Source: CAWKPF01 sp963851415
GTDB taxonomy: Bacteria > Acidobacteriota > Thermoanaerobaculia > Multivoradales > Multivoraceae
Direction: 5' to 3'
DNA: 64,000 nt
Assembly (NCBI GenBank): GCA_963851415.1
Contig: CAWKPF010000003.1
Span: 2,666,001-2,730,000 of the forward strand
A program made the translations under genes and the position numbers. The notes beneath the pieces are model-generated. The model was given only the letters and a program-made list of their open reading frames with translations, was not told where the DNA came from and did not search any database. Of this stretch, positions 38,187-47,128 are shown piece after piece; within the stretch, counting starts at the first letter, position 1; each line of letters begins with the position of its first letter.

Positions 38187-39236
38187 ATGCGAACGCGACT
38201 GCTCGCTGCCTTTGCAGCGGTGTATCTGATCTGGGGATCGACCTATCTGGCGGTCCACTTCGCCCTCGAAACCCTACCCCCCTTCCTCTTGATGGGGGTT
38301 CGCTTCCTCATCGCGGGGAGCATTCTCTATCTGTGGGGGCGCCGGCGCTCCTCGCAGCGTCCCACACCGCAGCAGTGGCTGGCGTCGGCCACCGCCGGCC
38401 TCCTGCTGATCGTCGGCGGGATGGGTGCCGTCGCCTGGGCCCAACAGTACGTCGCCTCGGGCACTGCGGCGCTGATCGCCGCGCTCACGCCGTGCCTCAT
38501 GGTCATCCTCCAGTGGCTGATGGTGAAGGACGCCAGTCCCACGATGGCGACCTGGGCAGGAGTCGGGCTGGGCTTCCTCGGGATGGTGGTGCTGATCGGC
38601 CCGGGGCAGATGTCCGGCAACGGAGTCCATCTCGGAGGCGCCATCGCACTCATCCTCGGCTGCGTCAGCTGGGCCCTGGGCTCCCTCTACGGGCGCCGCG
38701 CCCCGGTGCATCCCGAGACCCGGCTGGCCACCGGCATGGAGCTGCTCACCGGGGGCGTCATCCTGACCGCGATTGCCGCCGCCCGAGGAGAGCTCCACTC
38801 GGTGGCACTGACCGACATCTCTGCGAAGTCGATTGCCGCTCTGCTCTACCTGACCGTCTTCGGTTCCCTGATCGCCTACAGTGCCTACACCTGGCTACTC
38901 AAGGAGTCGACCCCGGCGAGGGTCTCCACCCACGCCTACATCAATCCGATCGTCGCGGTACTGCTGGGCTGGCTGATCGCCGGCGAAGCGATCACCGCCC
39001 GGGTCGTCCTGGCCGGCGCGCTGGGACTGCTCGGCGTGATCTTCATCATCCTCCCCGACTACCTCCGCGAGCGTGCCCCCCGCTCCGTCCCCGGACCGAG
39101 CCCCGCCACCTCCGGTCTCAAACGCACTCGAGCGCTCGGCGGACCGGGAAGAAAGGCCGCCTGGCCCAAACCCTGGCCCACCCCCGAAGACAAAGAAGTG
39201 GGGACAGGCCCCGCACCCCACTTTTCCCAGTCTTGA
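38187..39236 (+). CDS. EamA/DMT family transporter
   Basis: A 349-residue inner-membrane exporter with about ten helices in two five-helix EamA repeats. The first starts LLAAFAAVYLIWGSTYLAVHFALETLPPFL, typical of RhaT/YedA-like permeases; the second covers about residues 150-290 with FGSLIAYSAYTWLL and THAYINPIVAVLLGWLIAGE. Substrates of this family are varied metabolites and are not predictable here. The last 15 codons (KEVGTGPAPHFSQS region) are read from the first copy of the REP array and are not part of the family fold, so this tail was acquired by repeat insertion. Confidence 0.9.
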   Translation: MRTRLLAAFAAVYLIWGSTYLAVHFALETLPPFLLMGVRFLIAGSILYLWGRRRSSQRPTPQQWLASATAGLLLIVGGMGAVAWAQQYVASGTAALIAALTPCLMVILQWLMVKDASPTMATWAGVGLGFLGMVVLIGPGQMSGNGVHLGGAIALILGCVSWALGSLYGRRAPVHPETRLATGMELLTGGVILTAIAAARGELHSVALTDISAKSIAALLYLTVFGSLIAYSAYTWLLKESTPARVSTHAYINPIVAVLLGWLIAGEAITARVVLAGALGLLGVIFIILPDYLRERAPRSVPGPSPATSGLKRTRALGGPGRKAAWPKPWPTPEDKEVGTGPAPHFSQS

Positions 39237-39535
39237 CCGAAAATGGGGACAGGCACCGCACACTAGGTTTCCCGGTCTTGCACGGGGAAAATGGGGACAG
39301 GCACCGCACACTAGGTTTCCCGGTCTTGACACAAGCGGGGGACTGACCGGAGTCGGGCCGAGGGGTAGCTGAGGACAGGTCACCGTTCTCGAGACAAAGT
39401 GGGGACAGGCACGACCCTGGGGTTTCTGCAGTCTGCTCTGCACCGCAAATCAACGAATTCGCGGGTGTGGTGCCTGTCCCTACTTCCGGCTCAATTCGAC
39501 GAAGTCTCGGGAGTGGTGCCTGTCCCTTTCTCGAG
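39196..39535. repeat. REP-type repeat array (GGGGACAGGCAC core)
   Basis: Four units in plus orientation start at 39196, 39241, 39289 and 39397. Two in minus orientation have their cores at 39467-39481 and 39513-39527. The 39241 and 39289 units are identical over 40 bp at a 48-bp period; the 39196 unit differs at several positions. One minus-strand unit reads GTAGGGACAGGCACC, the GTAG tetranucleotide being the hallmark of REPs mobilised by RAYT transposases. The array bridges the convergent 3' ends of the EamA transporter and the S9 peptidase and encodes the ends of both. Confidence 0.85.
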
Positions 39536-41638
39536 GTACTTGTCGTACCAGTCGATCATTCTTTCCAGGCGATCCTGGATGTAGCTCGGCTTGGAGAGAC
39601 CGTGGAATTGCCCCGGGTAGATCACGAGCTGCGTCGGGACCTCGAGACTGCGCAGCGCCTGGTACATCTGCTCCGAGTTGATCACTGGAACGTTGTAGTC
39701 CTTCTCGCCACACATGAAGAGGGTCGGCGTCACGATCCGGTTGGCGTGGAAGAACGGAAAGGAGATCTTGAGGTAGTCGTCGATCCCCTCCCACGGCAGG
39801 CCGAGCTCGTTCTCGTACTGCACGATGTACTGGTCGGTGCCGTAGCCGGTGATCATGTTGGAGATCGCGGCACCGGAGACCGCGGCGCTGAAGCGCGTGT
39901 CGGTCGCGATGGCGTAGTTCGTATTCATGCCGCCGTAGCTCCATCCGCCGATGCCGAGTCGCTCCGGATCGGACAGGCCCTGCTCGACCAGGTTGTCCAT
40001 CACCGCGTGAATGTCCTGGATCTCGAGGTTTCCCCAGTCGGCGTAGATGGCACGCGAGAACTCACGCCCACGACCGGCGCTGCCGCGATAGTTCGGATTG
40101 ACCACCAGGTAGCCGGCCGCGGCCAGGACCTGAGACGTGGCGTCGAAGTCGTAGCCGTCCTGCGACACCGGACCCCCGTGCACGTAGGCGATGGTCGGGT
40201 ACGCCTTTCCTTCCTCGTATCCGGGCGGCCGGAGCAACATCGAGCCGACGCTCACACCGTCCTCGCTCACGCTGTCGAAACCCTCGACCTCCGCCCACTC
40301 GATCTGCTCGCGCAGCTCGGCGTTGTGATCGGTCATCGCCGTGCCGTCGCTGAGGCGGTAGATCTCGGCGGGCATCTGCGCGAACGACGCGAGCGCGACC
40401 GGACCCTCGAGTCCGATCTCGACTTCGCGCACAACGCCCCGGAGATCCGGCGTCGGGTAGAGACGCTCGACCTTGCCGCCTTCGGCCGGTACGCTCTCGA
40501 CGGCCCGAATCCGATCGTCGGCCACCAGAAAGTAGATCGTCTTGCCGTCGAGGGACCAACGCGGCGCAGCCATGTTGCGATCGATCTCCTCGGTCGGCAG
40601 CCTCGACTGACCCCCGTTGATCCCGATCACCGCCACCTGCGCAGGATCGTAGCCCGAGTACTTGGGCGGGCCACCCTGCAGATACGCGATCTCGAGACCG
40701 TTGGGACTGAAGCTCGGCGAGGAGTCCGGCCCTTCCCAGGTGGTCACCTGACGCGCCGCCGCGCCCTCCTTCGCGTCGACGACGTAGATGTCGGTGTTGT
40801 TGTGACGATCGGGGTCTCCCTGCCGCTTGCTGGTGAACGCGATCACATCTCCACGCGGCCCCCACACCGGCTGCGTGCTGTCGAAGGCCCCCTTGGTCAG
40901 GACCGTCGACGTGCGCTCGGCGACGTCGAAGAGATAGAGCCGCTGATAGCGGTCGCCGAGATAGCCCTGGCCGTCCCGCTTGAACTGGTAGCGATCGATG
41001 ACGATCGGATCCGGAGTGTCATGCTTCTTCTCAGGCTCGTCGGACGCTTCGTCGGACGCTCCGTCGCCCGCAGCGTCCTCACCGTCCGGGTCGTCGTCCT
41101 TCTTCTCGGGATCTCGCGACACCAGCACCAGCCGGGTACTGTCGGGCGACCACTCGAAGCCGGACACCCCGCCCGCCAGTTCGGTCAAACGCTCCGCCTC
41201 GCCCCCGGCCCGATTCAGCAGCCACACCTGGCTCTTCCCCTTCGGATCGTCCGACTCCCCGTCGCCTCCCTGCGTACCGTCCCCGCGCGCCGCCAGAAAC
41301 GCCAGGTACTTGCCGTCGGGACTGAAACGCGGATGCCCTTCGCTGCTGTCCTCGGTGTGGGTCAACTGGAGTCGGGTCGAGCCCTCCCAGTTGACCATCC
41401 ACAGGTCCGACATGCGCCGGTCCTTCTCCACGTCCGTCGTGCGCACGCTGTACGCCACCCACTGCCCGTTCGGCGAAATCGCGATGTCGCTGACCTCTTT
41501 CACGCGGTGCACGTCTTCCGGCTGGAAGGGGCGCCGCGGTGCCTTCTTCTCCCCCGAGTCCTGGGCCGCCGCCGCCGCGCACAACGCCAGCAGTCCGCAC
41601 ATCCCCATCCACCCGCAGGACGTCCACCCTCTTCTCAC
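39491..41638 (-). CDS. S9 family serine peptidase (prolyl-oligopeptidase/acylaminoacyl-peptidase type)
   Basis: A 715-residue exported peptidase. GTG 41638 gives VRRGWTSCGWMGMCGLLALC and a signal peptide ending AAAAAQ; ATG 41608 is a shorter option. An N-terminal beta-propeller with WD40/PD40-type 'SPDGK' repeats contains an Asp/Glu/Lys-rich insertion (about 195-225). The C-terminal alpha/beta-hydrolase has the catalytic triad S567 in GGWSYGG, D647 in CGEKDYNVP and H679 in GQFHGLS. The last 12 residues (KGTGTTPETSSN) are translated from a REP copy. It is convergent with the EamA gene. Confidence 0.92.
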   Translation of the reverse strand: MRRGWTSCGWMGMCGLLALCAAAAAQDSGEKKAPRRPFQPEDVHRVKEVSDIAISPNGQWVAYSVRTTDVEKDRRMSDLWMVNWEGSTRLQLTHTEDSSEGHPRFSPDGKYLAFLAARGDGTQGGDGESDDPKGKSQVWLLNRAGGEAERLTELAGGVSGFEWSPDSTRLVLVSRDPEKKDDDPDGEDAAGDGASDEASDEPEKKHDTPDPIVIDRYQFKRDGQGYLGDRYQRLYLFDVAERTSTVLTKGAFDSTQPVWGPRGDVIAFTSKRQGDPDRHNNTDIYVVDAKEGAAARQVTTWEGPDSSPSFSPNGLEIAYLQGGPPKYSGYDPAQVAVIGINGGQSRLPTEEIDRNMAAPRWSLDGKTIYFLVADDRIRAVESVPAEGGKVERLYPTPDLRGVVREVEIGLEGPVALASFAQMPAEIYRLSDGTAMTDHNAELREQIEWAEVEGFDSVSEDGVSVGSMLLRPPGYEEGKAYPTIAYVHGGPVSQDGYDFDATSQVLAAAGYLVVNPNYRGSAGRGREFSRAIYADWGNLEIQDIHAVMDNLVEQGLSDPERLGIGGWSYGGMNTNYAIATDTRFSAAVSGAAISNMITGYGTDQYIVQYENELGLPWEGIDDYLKISFPFFHANRIVTPTLFMCGEKDYNVPVINSEQMYQALRSLEVPTQLVIYPGQFHGLSKPSYIQDRLERMIDWYDKYLEKGTGTTPETSSN

Positions 41639-41730
41639 ACTGGTTCCATCCGAGCTGAACTCTCGCACTTGGTCGTCTCTCTCTCGGTCAGTTGTATTTT
41701 CGGTGCAGAATCTTACGTCGGGTCCCCGCC

Positions 41731-41778
41731 GATCTGACGACCGATCTGGCGACCGATCTGACGACCGATCTGACGACC
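41731..41778 (+). repeat. Four 12-bp tandem repeats
   Basis: Four head-to-tail copies of GATCTGACGACC, the second with one change (GATCTGGCGACC). They lie in the 244-bp region between the S9 peptidase start and the RND permease stop. Apart from these repeats, I see no gene there. Confidence 0.9.
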
Positions 41779-41882
41779 GACTCGTGTGTCTCCTCGGAGT
41801 CCGAACGCAGGCCTCGGTGTTCGCAGACCGCTGGAGGCCGACCGCTCCTCGGCGGCCACCGCCGCGAGGCGACTCGGCGGAC

Positions 41883-44800
41883 CTACCCGCTGCCTTCTTC
41901 CGCCAGCGTGAGGTCTCCCAGTCCACTCGTGCCCGGCTCCTCGGGCACGATCTCCGTCTCGAGCACCACTTCGGGAGGAATCGTGTTCACCCCCAGCTTC
42001 TGGCCGAGCCGCACCACCCACACGTACACCGCGGGCACGATGAGCAGCGTGAACACCGTCGAGAACAGCAGCCCCCCCATCACCGCCGCACCGATCGGCT
42101 GCCGCGACTCGGCGCCGGCGCCGGTGGCGAACATCAGCGGCAGCGCGCCCAGGATCGAAGTGATGCTGGTCATCAGGATCGGCCGGAAGCGCGTGCGCCC
42201 CGCGAGGCGCACCGCCGGCAGCAGTCGCTCGCCGCGGGCACGCGCCTGGTTGGCGAAGTCGACCAGGAGAATCGAGTTCTTGGTCACCAGGCCGACCAGC
42301 AGCACAATGCCGATCGCACTGTAGATGTTCAGCGAGTGGCCGAGGAGCTTCAGAGTCAACAGCGCACCGAACAAGGCGAGCGGCACCGACAGCATCACGG
42401 TCAGCGGGTGCAGAAAACTCTCGAACTGCGCCGAGAGCACCAGGAAGATGATCAGCAGTGCCACACCGAAGGTCAGATACATCGCTCGACCCGACTCGAC
42501 GAACTCACGAGACGCTCCGAGCAGATCGGTGGTGAACCCCTCGGGCAACACCTCGTCGGCGGCGGCCAGCACCTGCGGCATGACATCGCCCAGAGTGGCC
42601 CCCGGCATCAGGTTGGCCGTCAGCGTCGTCGAGCGCTGCAGCCCGAAGTGGTTGAGTGAGGCGGGCGCGACACTCGGCCGCAGCTCGACGATCGCCGAGA
42701 GCGGCACCATGCTGCCGTCGTCGGCACGCACGTGGATCTCGTCGAGACGCTGCGGCATGCTCGAGTAGTCGCGCTCCAGCGCCATCACCACGTCGTACTG
42801 CTTGCTGCGCAGCACGAACTCGTCGGCCCGCCCCTCGGAGACCAGCAAGCGCACCGCATCCGCCACCGACGCCGCCGTGATCCCGAGATCGGCCGCGGTC
42901 TCGCGATCGATGTCGACGTCGAGTTGCGGGTTGTCGAGGCGCAGATCGGTATCCGGGTTGACGATCCCGGGAATCTCCCGCACCCGCTCGAGCAGCGCAT
43001 CACCCACCTCCTGCAGTTCCTCGAGCGTGGCGCCGGTGCTCTTGATCGCCACCTCCACATCCGAGGTGCGCGGGCTGCCGAACGAGGGCGGCACCATCGG
43101 AAAGACCAACGCCTCGGGAATCGCCATGAAGCGGGGAAAGAGCTCACCGACGATCTCCTGCGCGCTGCGCTCACGCTCGTCCCAGGGTTTGAGGCTGACG
43201 AACACGATCCCTCCCGACGTGTCGGCGGGGCCCCCCATCGACATCGCGATCGCGGCCCAGACGCTCTCCACCTCGGGAACGGTCGACAGGTCCGCCTCGA
43301 CCTGACGCAAAGCCCGGTCCGTGTAGGCCGCGGTCGATCCCTGCGGGGCGCGGATCACCGTGAACACCTCGCCCATGTCTTCCGAGGGCGTCAGCGTCGT
43401 CGGCACGGTGCGAAACAGGAACCCCGTGCCAGCCATCGTGCCGACCAGAAAGAGCGCCACGAACCAGGGGTGCGCCAGCGAGAACCGCAGCGCCGCCCGA
43501 TAACCCCGGGTCATCCCCTCGAGCACGCCCTCGATCAGTTTCCAAAGCGTGCCGTGCTGCTTCTTCGTGCGCAGAAAAATCGAGCACGCCATCGGCACGG
43601 CGGTCAGCGCCACGAAGGTCGAGATCACGACCGCCGCCGCCATCGTCCAGGCGAATTCGCGGAACAGCCGCCCCGTGTTGCCCGGAATCGATGCGAGCGG
43701 CACCAGCACCGCCAGCAGTGCCGTGGTCGTGGCGATCACCGGGAAGGCCACCTCGCGCGTGCCGTTGAGGGCGGCGCGGATTCGGCTCTCCCCCAGCTCC
43801 TGGCGGCGATAGATGTTCTCGAGCACCACGATCGAATCGTCGACCAGCAGTCCGATCGCCAGAATCAGTCCCAGCACCGTGAGCACGTTGATCGAGAACC
43901 CGAGCACGTACATCGCCGCCAACGCGCCGATCAAGGACACCGGAACCGCAACGCCCGCAATCATCGTCGACACCGGCGAGCGCAGAAAGAGCAGGTTGAC
44001 CAACATCACGATGATGAACACGAGCACGAGGGTCTGGGCCGCCTGGCGCAACGACGCGCGCACGAACAGGCTCGAATCGACCGCCGTCGTGATCTCCATT
44101 CCCTCGGGCAAGCCGGCCTCGATCTCGGCAAGCGCCTCTGTCACGCGGGCACTCACCTCGAGCTGGTTGGCCGTCGACAGCGGAATGATGCCGAAGCCCA
44201 CCGTCTGGCGACCGTCGACCCGCGTCACGCTGTCGTAGTTGCTCGCTCCGACCTCCACCCAGCCGACGTCCTCGATCCGCACCACGCTGTCACCCTCGCG
44301 CCGGATGACCAGGCGCTCGAACAGCTTCGGGTCGGCGAGCTGCGCATCGACGTTGACCGTGAACCTGCGCCCGCTCCCCTCTACCCGTCCGGCCGGCACC
44401 TGCAGGTTGTTCTCGCGGATCGCCCGTCGCACATCGGCCGGCTCCACCCCCCGGGAGGCCATGCGAGCCGGGTCCAGCCACACCCTCATGGCGTAGCGCC
44501 GGCCACCCACCATCATCACCCGGGCCACCCCCGGGATCAGCTGCAGGGGAGTCTTCACCATCCGGTCGACCAGGTCGGTGAGGTCGACCGCCGTCCAGCT
44601 GTCGTCGGCCGACACCGCGTTCCACGACAGCGCACTGGTGCCGCCCGAGAACGCCTTCGAGATCACCGGCGGCTCCGCTTCCGGCGGCAGCTGCCCGACG
44701 ACCGCCTGCACGGCATTCGAGACGTCGCTGGCCGCCACGTCGAGATCTCTCCCCGCTTCGAACTCGATATTGATCATCGACGTCGAGAAGGCGCTCGACG

Positions 44801-45044
44801 AGGAGACACTCTTGATGCCTTCAATGCCGCTCAGCCCCTGCTCGAGCGGCTCGGTGAGCGACGTCTCCACGGTTTCGGGAGAGGCACCGAACCACACCGC
44901 CGAGATCGAGACCACGGGAAGCTCGACATCGGGATAGTGACGAATCGGCAGGGCAGGGAAGGCGGCAAGACCCAGCACCAGAATCAATACGTTGAGCACA
45001 GTCGCGAGCACCGGGCGTCGAACGGCGACGTCGGAGAGACGCAT
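41883..45044 (-). CDS. RND efflux transporter permease (AcrB/HAE1 type)
   Basis: A 1053-residue inner-membrane proton antiporter. ATG 45044 (MRLSDVAVRRPVLATVLN) is the usual RND start; a GTG 18 bases upstream is also in frame. Twelve helices are expected, and the sequence shows the N-terminal helix, large periplasmic loops at about 40-330 and 560-860, the helix-4 proton-relay pair in LLVDDSIVVLENIYRR and the helix-10 lysine in LVTKNSILLVDFANQARA. It exports drugs or other hydrophobic compounds together with the adaptor encoded 4 bp upstream. No outer-membrane factor gene is next to it. Confidence 0.94.
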   Translation of the reverse strand: MRLSDVAVRRPVLATVLNVLILVLGLAAFPALPIRHYPDVELPVVSISAVWFGASPETVETSLTEPLEQGLSGIEGIKSVSSSSAFSTSMINIEFEAGRDLDVAASDVSNAVQAVVGQLPPEAEPPVISKAFSGGTSALSWNAVSADDSWTAVDLTDLVDRMVKTPLQLIPGVARVMMVGGRRYAMRVWLDPARMASRGVEPADVRRAIRENNLQVPAGRVEGSGRRFTVNVDAQLADPKLFERLVIRREGDSVVRIEDVGWVEVGASNYDSVTRVDGRQTVGFGIIPLSTANQLEVSARVTEALAEIEAGLPEGMEITTAVDSSLFVRASLRQAAQTLVLVFIIVMLVNLLFLRSPVSTMIAGVAVPVSLIGALAAMYVLGFSINVLTVLGLILAIGLLVDDSIVVLENIYRRQELGESRIRAALNGTREVAFPVIATTTALLAVLVPLASIPGNTGRLFREFAWTMAAAVVISTFVALTAVPMACSIFLRTKKQHGTLWKLIEGVLEGMTRGYRAALRFSLAHPWFVALFLVGTMAGTGFLFRTVPTTLTPSEDMGEVFTVIRAPQGSTAAYTDRALRQVEADLSTVPEVESVWAAIAMSMGGPADTSGGIVFVSLKPWDERERSAQEIVGELFPRFMAIPEALVFPMVPPSFGSPRTSDVEVAIKSTGATLEELQEVGDALLERVREIPGIVNPDTDLRLDNPQLDVDIDRETAADLGITAASVADAVRLLVSEGRADEFVLRSKQYDVVMALERDYSSMPQRLDEIHVRADDGSMVPLSAIVELRPSVAPASLNHFGLQRSTTLTANLMPGATLGDVMPQVLAAADEVLPEGFTTDLLGASREFVESGRAMYLTFGVALLIIFLVLSAQFESFLHPLTVMLSVPLALFGALLTLKLLGHSLNIYSAIGIVLLVGLVTKNSILLVDFANQARARGERLLPAVRLAGRTRFRPILMTSITSILGALPLMFATGAGAESRQPIGAAVMGGLLFSTVFTLLIVPAVYVWVVRLGQKLGVNTIPPEVVLETEIVPEEPGTSGLGDLTLAEEGSG

Positions 45045-45048
45045 CGCT

Positions 45049-46236
45049 CTAGCCGCCGTCACCCGTCGTCCCGGGCGGGGACGAGGCCGGAGCCGTTTCG
45101 GAATCCGTGCAGTCCGAGAACCGGGAGCGCCCGAGATCGAGCAGCGGATTGTCCGTCGGTTGCCACGGCATCGCCTGCACCGGTGCGCCCGGACGCAGCT
45201 TCTGCCACCCCGCAGCCACCACCCGCTCCCCGGACTGGAGCCCGCTCGCGATCTCGACCTTGTCGGGGAGATAGCGACCCGGCACCACCGGGCGCGGCGC
45301 CACCGTGTCGTCCTCCTGGACCACCCAGACCAGGTACCGCGTGCCCTGGACGGCGAGCGCCTCCTGCGGCACGAACAGCGCCTCCTGACCCGTGTCCACG
45401 ATCAGGGAGACGCGAGCCGACATGCCCGGGCGCAGCACCCGCTCCGGGTTGGGGACCCGCGCCTGCACCTGCAGCGTGCGGGTCGCAATGTCGAGCGAGG
45501 GGTCGATCGCCTCCACCGTGCCCTCGAACATCTGCCCGCAGCGACCGACGCGCCCACGCACCGTCTGCCCCAGACGCACCTGCGTCGCCTCCTCTTCCGG
45601 CACCGCGAAGATCAACTCCAGCGGATCGACCCGGGTGAGCTGGACGATCGGATCGCCGCTCGACAGGTACTGTCCGGTCTGCGCGGTCTGGATGCCGATC
45701 ACCCCGTCGAACGGCGCGAACACCTCGGCCTTCCCCTTGCGCGTCTTCGCCTCCTCCACCAGCCCCAGAGCCGTGTCGCGCTCGGCCACGGCGTCGTCGT
45801 AGTCCTGGCGCGACAGCACGCCTTGTTTCCAGAGGGGCTCGATGCGCTCGAGCACCGCCTCGGCGTTGGTCAGGCGCGCCTCCATCACCTTGAGCGTGGC
45901 GGTCGCGGTCGTGTCGTCGAGGCGAGCGAGCAGTCGGCCCTTCTTCACCGGGCGCCCTTCCGGAGCGTCGAGGTAGGTCAGCAGCCCTTGCGCGTCGGCC
46001 GCGATCACCGTGGTCTCCGGACTGCGCAGCGCCCCGACCGCGTCGATGGTGTCCTCGAAGGGCACCCGCTCGGCCACAGCCACCTGCACGGGCAGGGCTG
46101 GCGGCGCGCCACCCGGGCCGCCGGGTCCGCCCGCACCCGGGGATCCCGCGCCTGCGTCGGACCCGGAGTCGCACCCCGCCAACACCGTCAGCATCAGCCC
46201 CGGCGCAACCGCAGCCAGTAGGAAGATTCTCGACAT
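45049..46236 (-). CDS. HlyD/AcrA-family RND periplasmic adaptor lipoprotein
   Basis: A 395-residue membrane-fusion protein. ATG 46236 gives a lipoprotein signal with LTVLAGC (lipidated C22), followed by a Gly/Pro-rich linker. Barrel-sandwich halves (GALRSPETTVIAADAQGLL and AEVFAPFDGVIGIQTAQTGQYLSSGDPI) flank a helical hairpin (about 90-160), then a beta-barrel and a membrane-proximal domain. It ends 4 bp from the RND permease start, so the two form an operon. Confidence 0.93.
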   Translation of the reverse strand: MSRIFLLAAVAPGLMLTVLAGCDSGSDAGAGSPGAGGPGGPGGAPPALPVQVAVAERVPFEDTIDAVGALRSPETTVIAADAQGLLTYLDAPEGRPVKKGRLLARLDDTTATATLKVMEARLTNAEAVLERIEPLWKQGVLSRQDYDDAVAERDTALGLVEEAKTRKGKAEVFAPFDGVIGIQTAQTGQYLSSGDPIVQLTRVDPLELIFAVPEEEATQVRLGQTVRGRVGRCGQMFEGTVEAIDPSLDIATRTLQVQARVPNPERVLRPGMSARVSLIVDTGQEALFVPQEALAVQGTRYLVWVVQEDDTVAPRPVVPGRYLPDKVEIASGLQSGERVVAAGWQKLRPGAPVQAMPWQPTDNPLLDLGRSRFSDCTDSETAPASSPPGTTGDGG

Positions 46237-46297
46237 GTACACCGATCCTACAGTGGTCGAGCCGGGCGCGACCCGGAACTTCACCTGAGCTTCACTC

Positions 46298-46837
46298 TCA
46301 GTCCAGCTCGACGATCGAGATCGGATCACCCTTCTTCGTGCCGAACAGCGCCGACAGCACCCGCGCGGCCTGCTTGACGGCGGTTCGCGGCGCGTTCCCC
46401 AGATCGATCAGGGGGAACTCGGGATGCCCGGTGTCGCGCCAGTCGACCTCGAGCTCCGCCTGGGCGAGTTTGCGGCGGACCTCGCCGAGATCGCCCGCGT
46501 GCCCGGTGGGGAAGACATTGAGCGCGAAGGATTCGGCGCCCGGCTCGTCCCAGGTCAGTAGCTGCACCTGCGCGCCACTGTCGAGCCGAAGATCGATCAG
46601 GTTGAGCGGGCCCAGGCCGATCAGACGCTCGAGCTCTCGCCCCAGCTCGTCGAGCTTCAGCTCTCTCGGGGGTGAGCCCGCACCGAAGGCTTCCGGATGG
46701 CTCGGCCGATCGTCGCGTCGCCGGTGCGCCAGGCTCTTCGAAGCCCCGCGACGCGGCAGCAGGTAGTAGAAGCCGGCGACCACCAGGCCTGCAACCACCA
46801 GCATGAAAAGTGCCATCGCGATGTCGGCAACGTTCAT
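46298..46837 (-). CDS. Membrane-anchored protein of unknown function (179 aa)
   Basis: ATG 46837 gives MNVADIAMALFMLVVAGLVVAGFYYLLP, a single N-terminal membrane anchor, followed by a basic stretch and a soluble domain (about 60-179) of mixed alpha/beta type. The frame is open to 46903, but the extra residues precede the natural anchor. I do not recognise the family. It lies upstream of the RND adaptor on the same strand (61-bp gap), so a link to efflux is possible but unproven. Confidence 0.72.
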   Translation of the reverse strand: MNVADIAMALFMLVVAGLVVAGFYYLLPRRGASKSLAHRRRDDRPSHPEAFGAGSPPRELKLDELGRELERLIGLGPLNLIDLRLDSGAQVQLLTWDEPGAESFALNVFPTGHAGDLGEVRRKLAQAELEVDWRDTGHPEFPLIDLGNAPRTAVKQAARVLSALFGTKKGDPISIVELD

Positions 46838-47005
46838 CTCGGTCCCTTCGACTCCGGACCCTGCGAACCCGTCCAGCCACCCATTCTTCCACCAGAGTCC
46901 CATCGAGCGTACTCAGGGCACTTCCTGATGGGAAGCGCCGGCTGATTCCTGGCAATTTCATCCTTCCTTCACATACACTTCACACAGCTCTGCCTCGCGG
47001 TTCTG

Positions 47006-47019
47006 TGCGGTCGACCGCA
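47006..47019. promoter_or_regulatory. Perfect 14-bp palindrome, possible operator
   Basis: TGCGGTCGACCGCA is a perfect dyad in the 291-bp gap between the divergent 46298-46837 gene and the AraC-type regulator gene. TTCTGT occurs on either side (47001-47006 and 47022-47027). It could be an autoregulatory site. Apart from it I see no gene in 46838-47128. Confidence 0.45.
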
Positions 47020-47128
47020 GCTTCTGTACACACTGGTACGGTTTCGTTTTCGTCAGCCCATCGAAAACCGATTCACTCCAACTCTGCTCGGGCTTTCTCC
47101 TGAGCCGGACTGCCAGCAACAACCCGCC

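Noticed and set aside
39196..39328. CRISPR array
   Set aside because: The 40-bp units at about 48-bp period leave spacers of only about 8 bp, units also occur inverted, and no cas genes are present. A REP array fits better.
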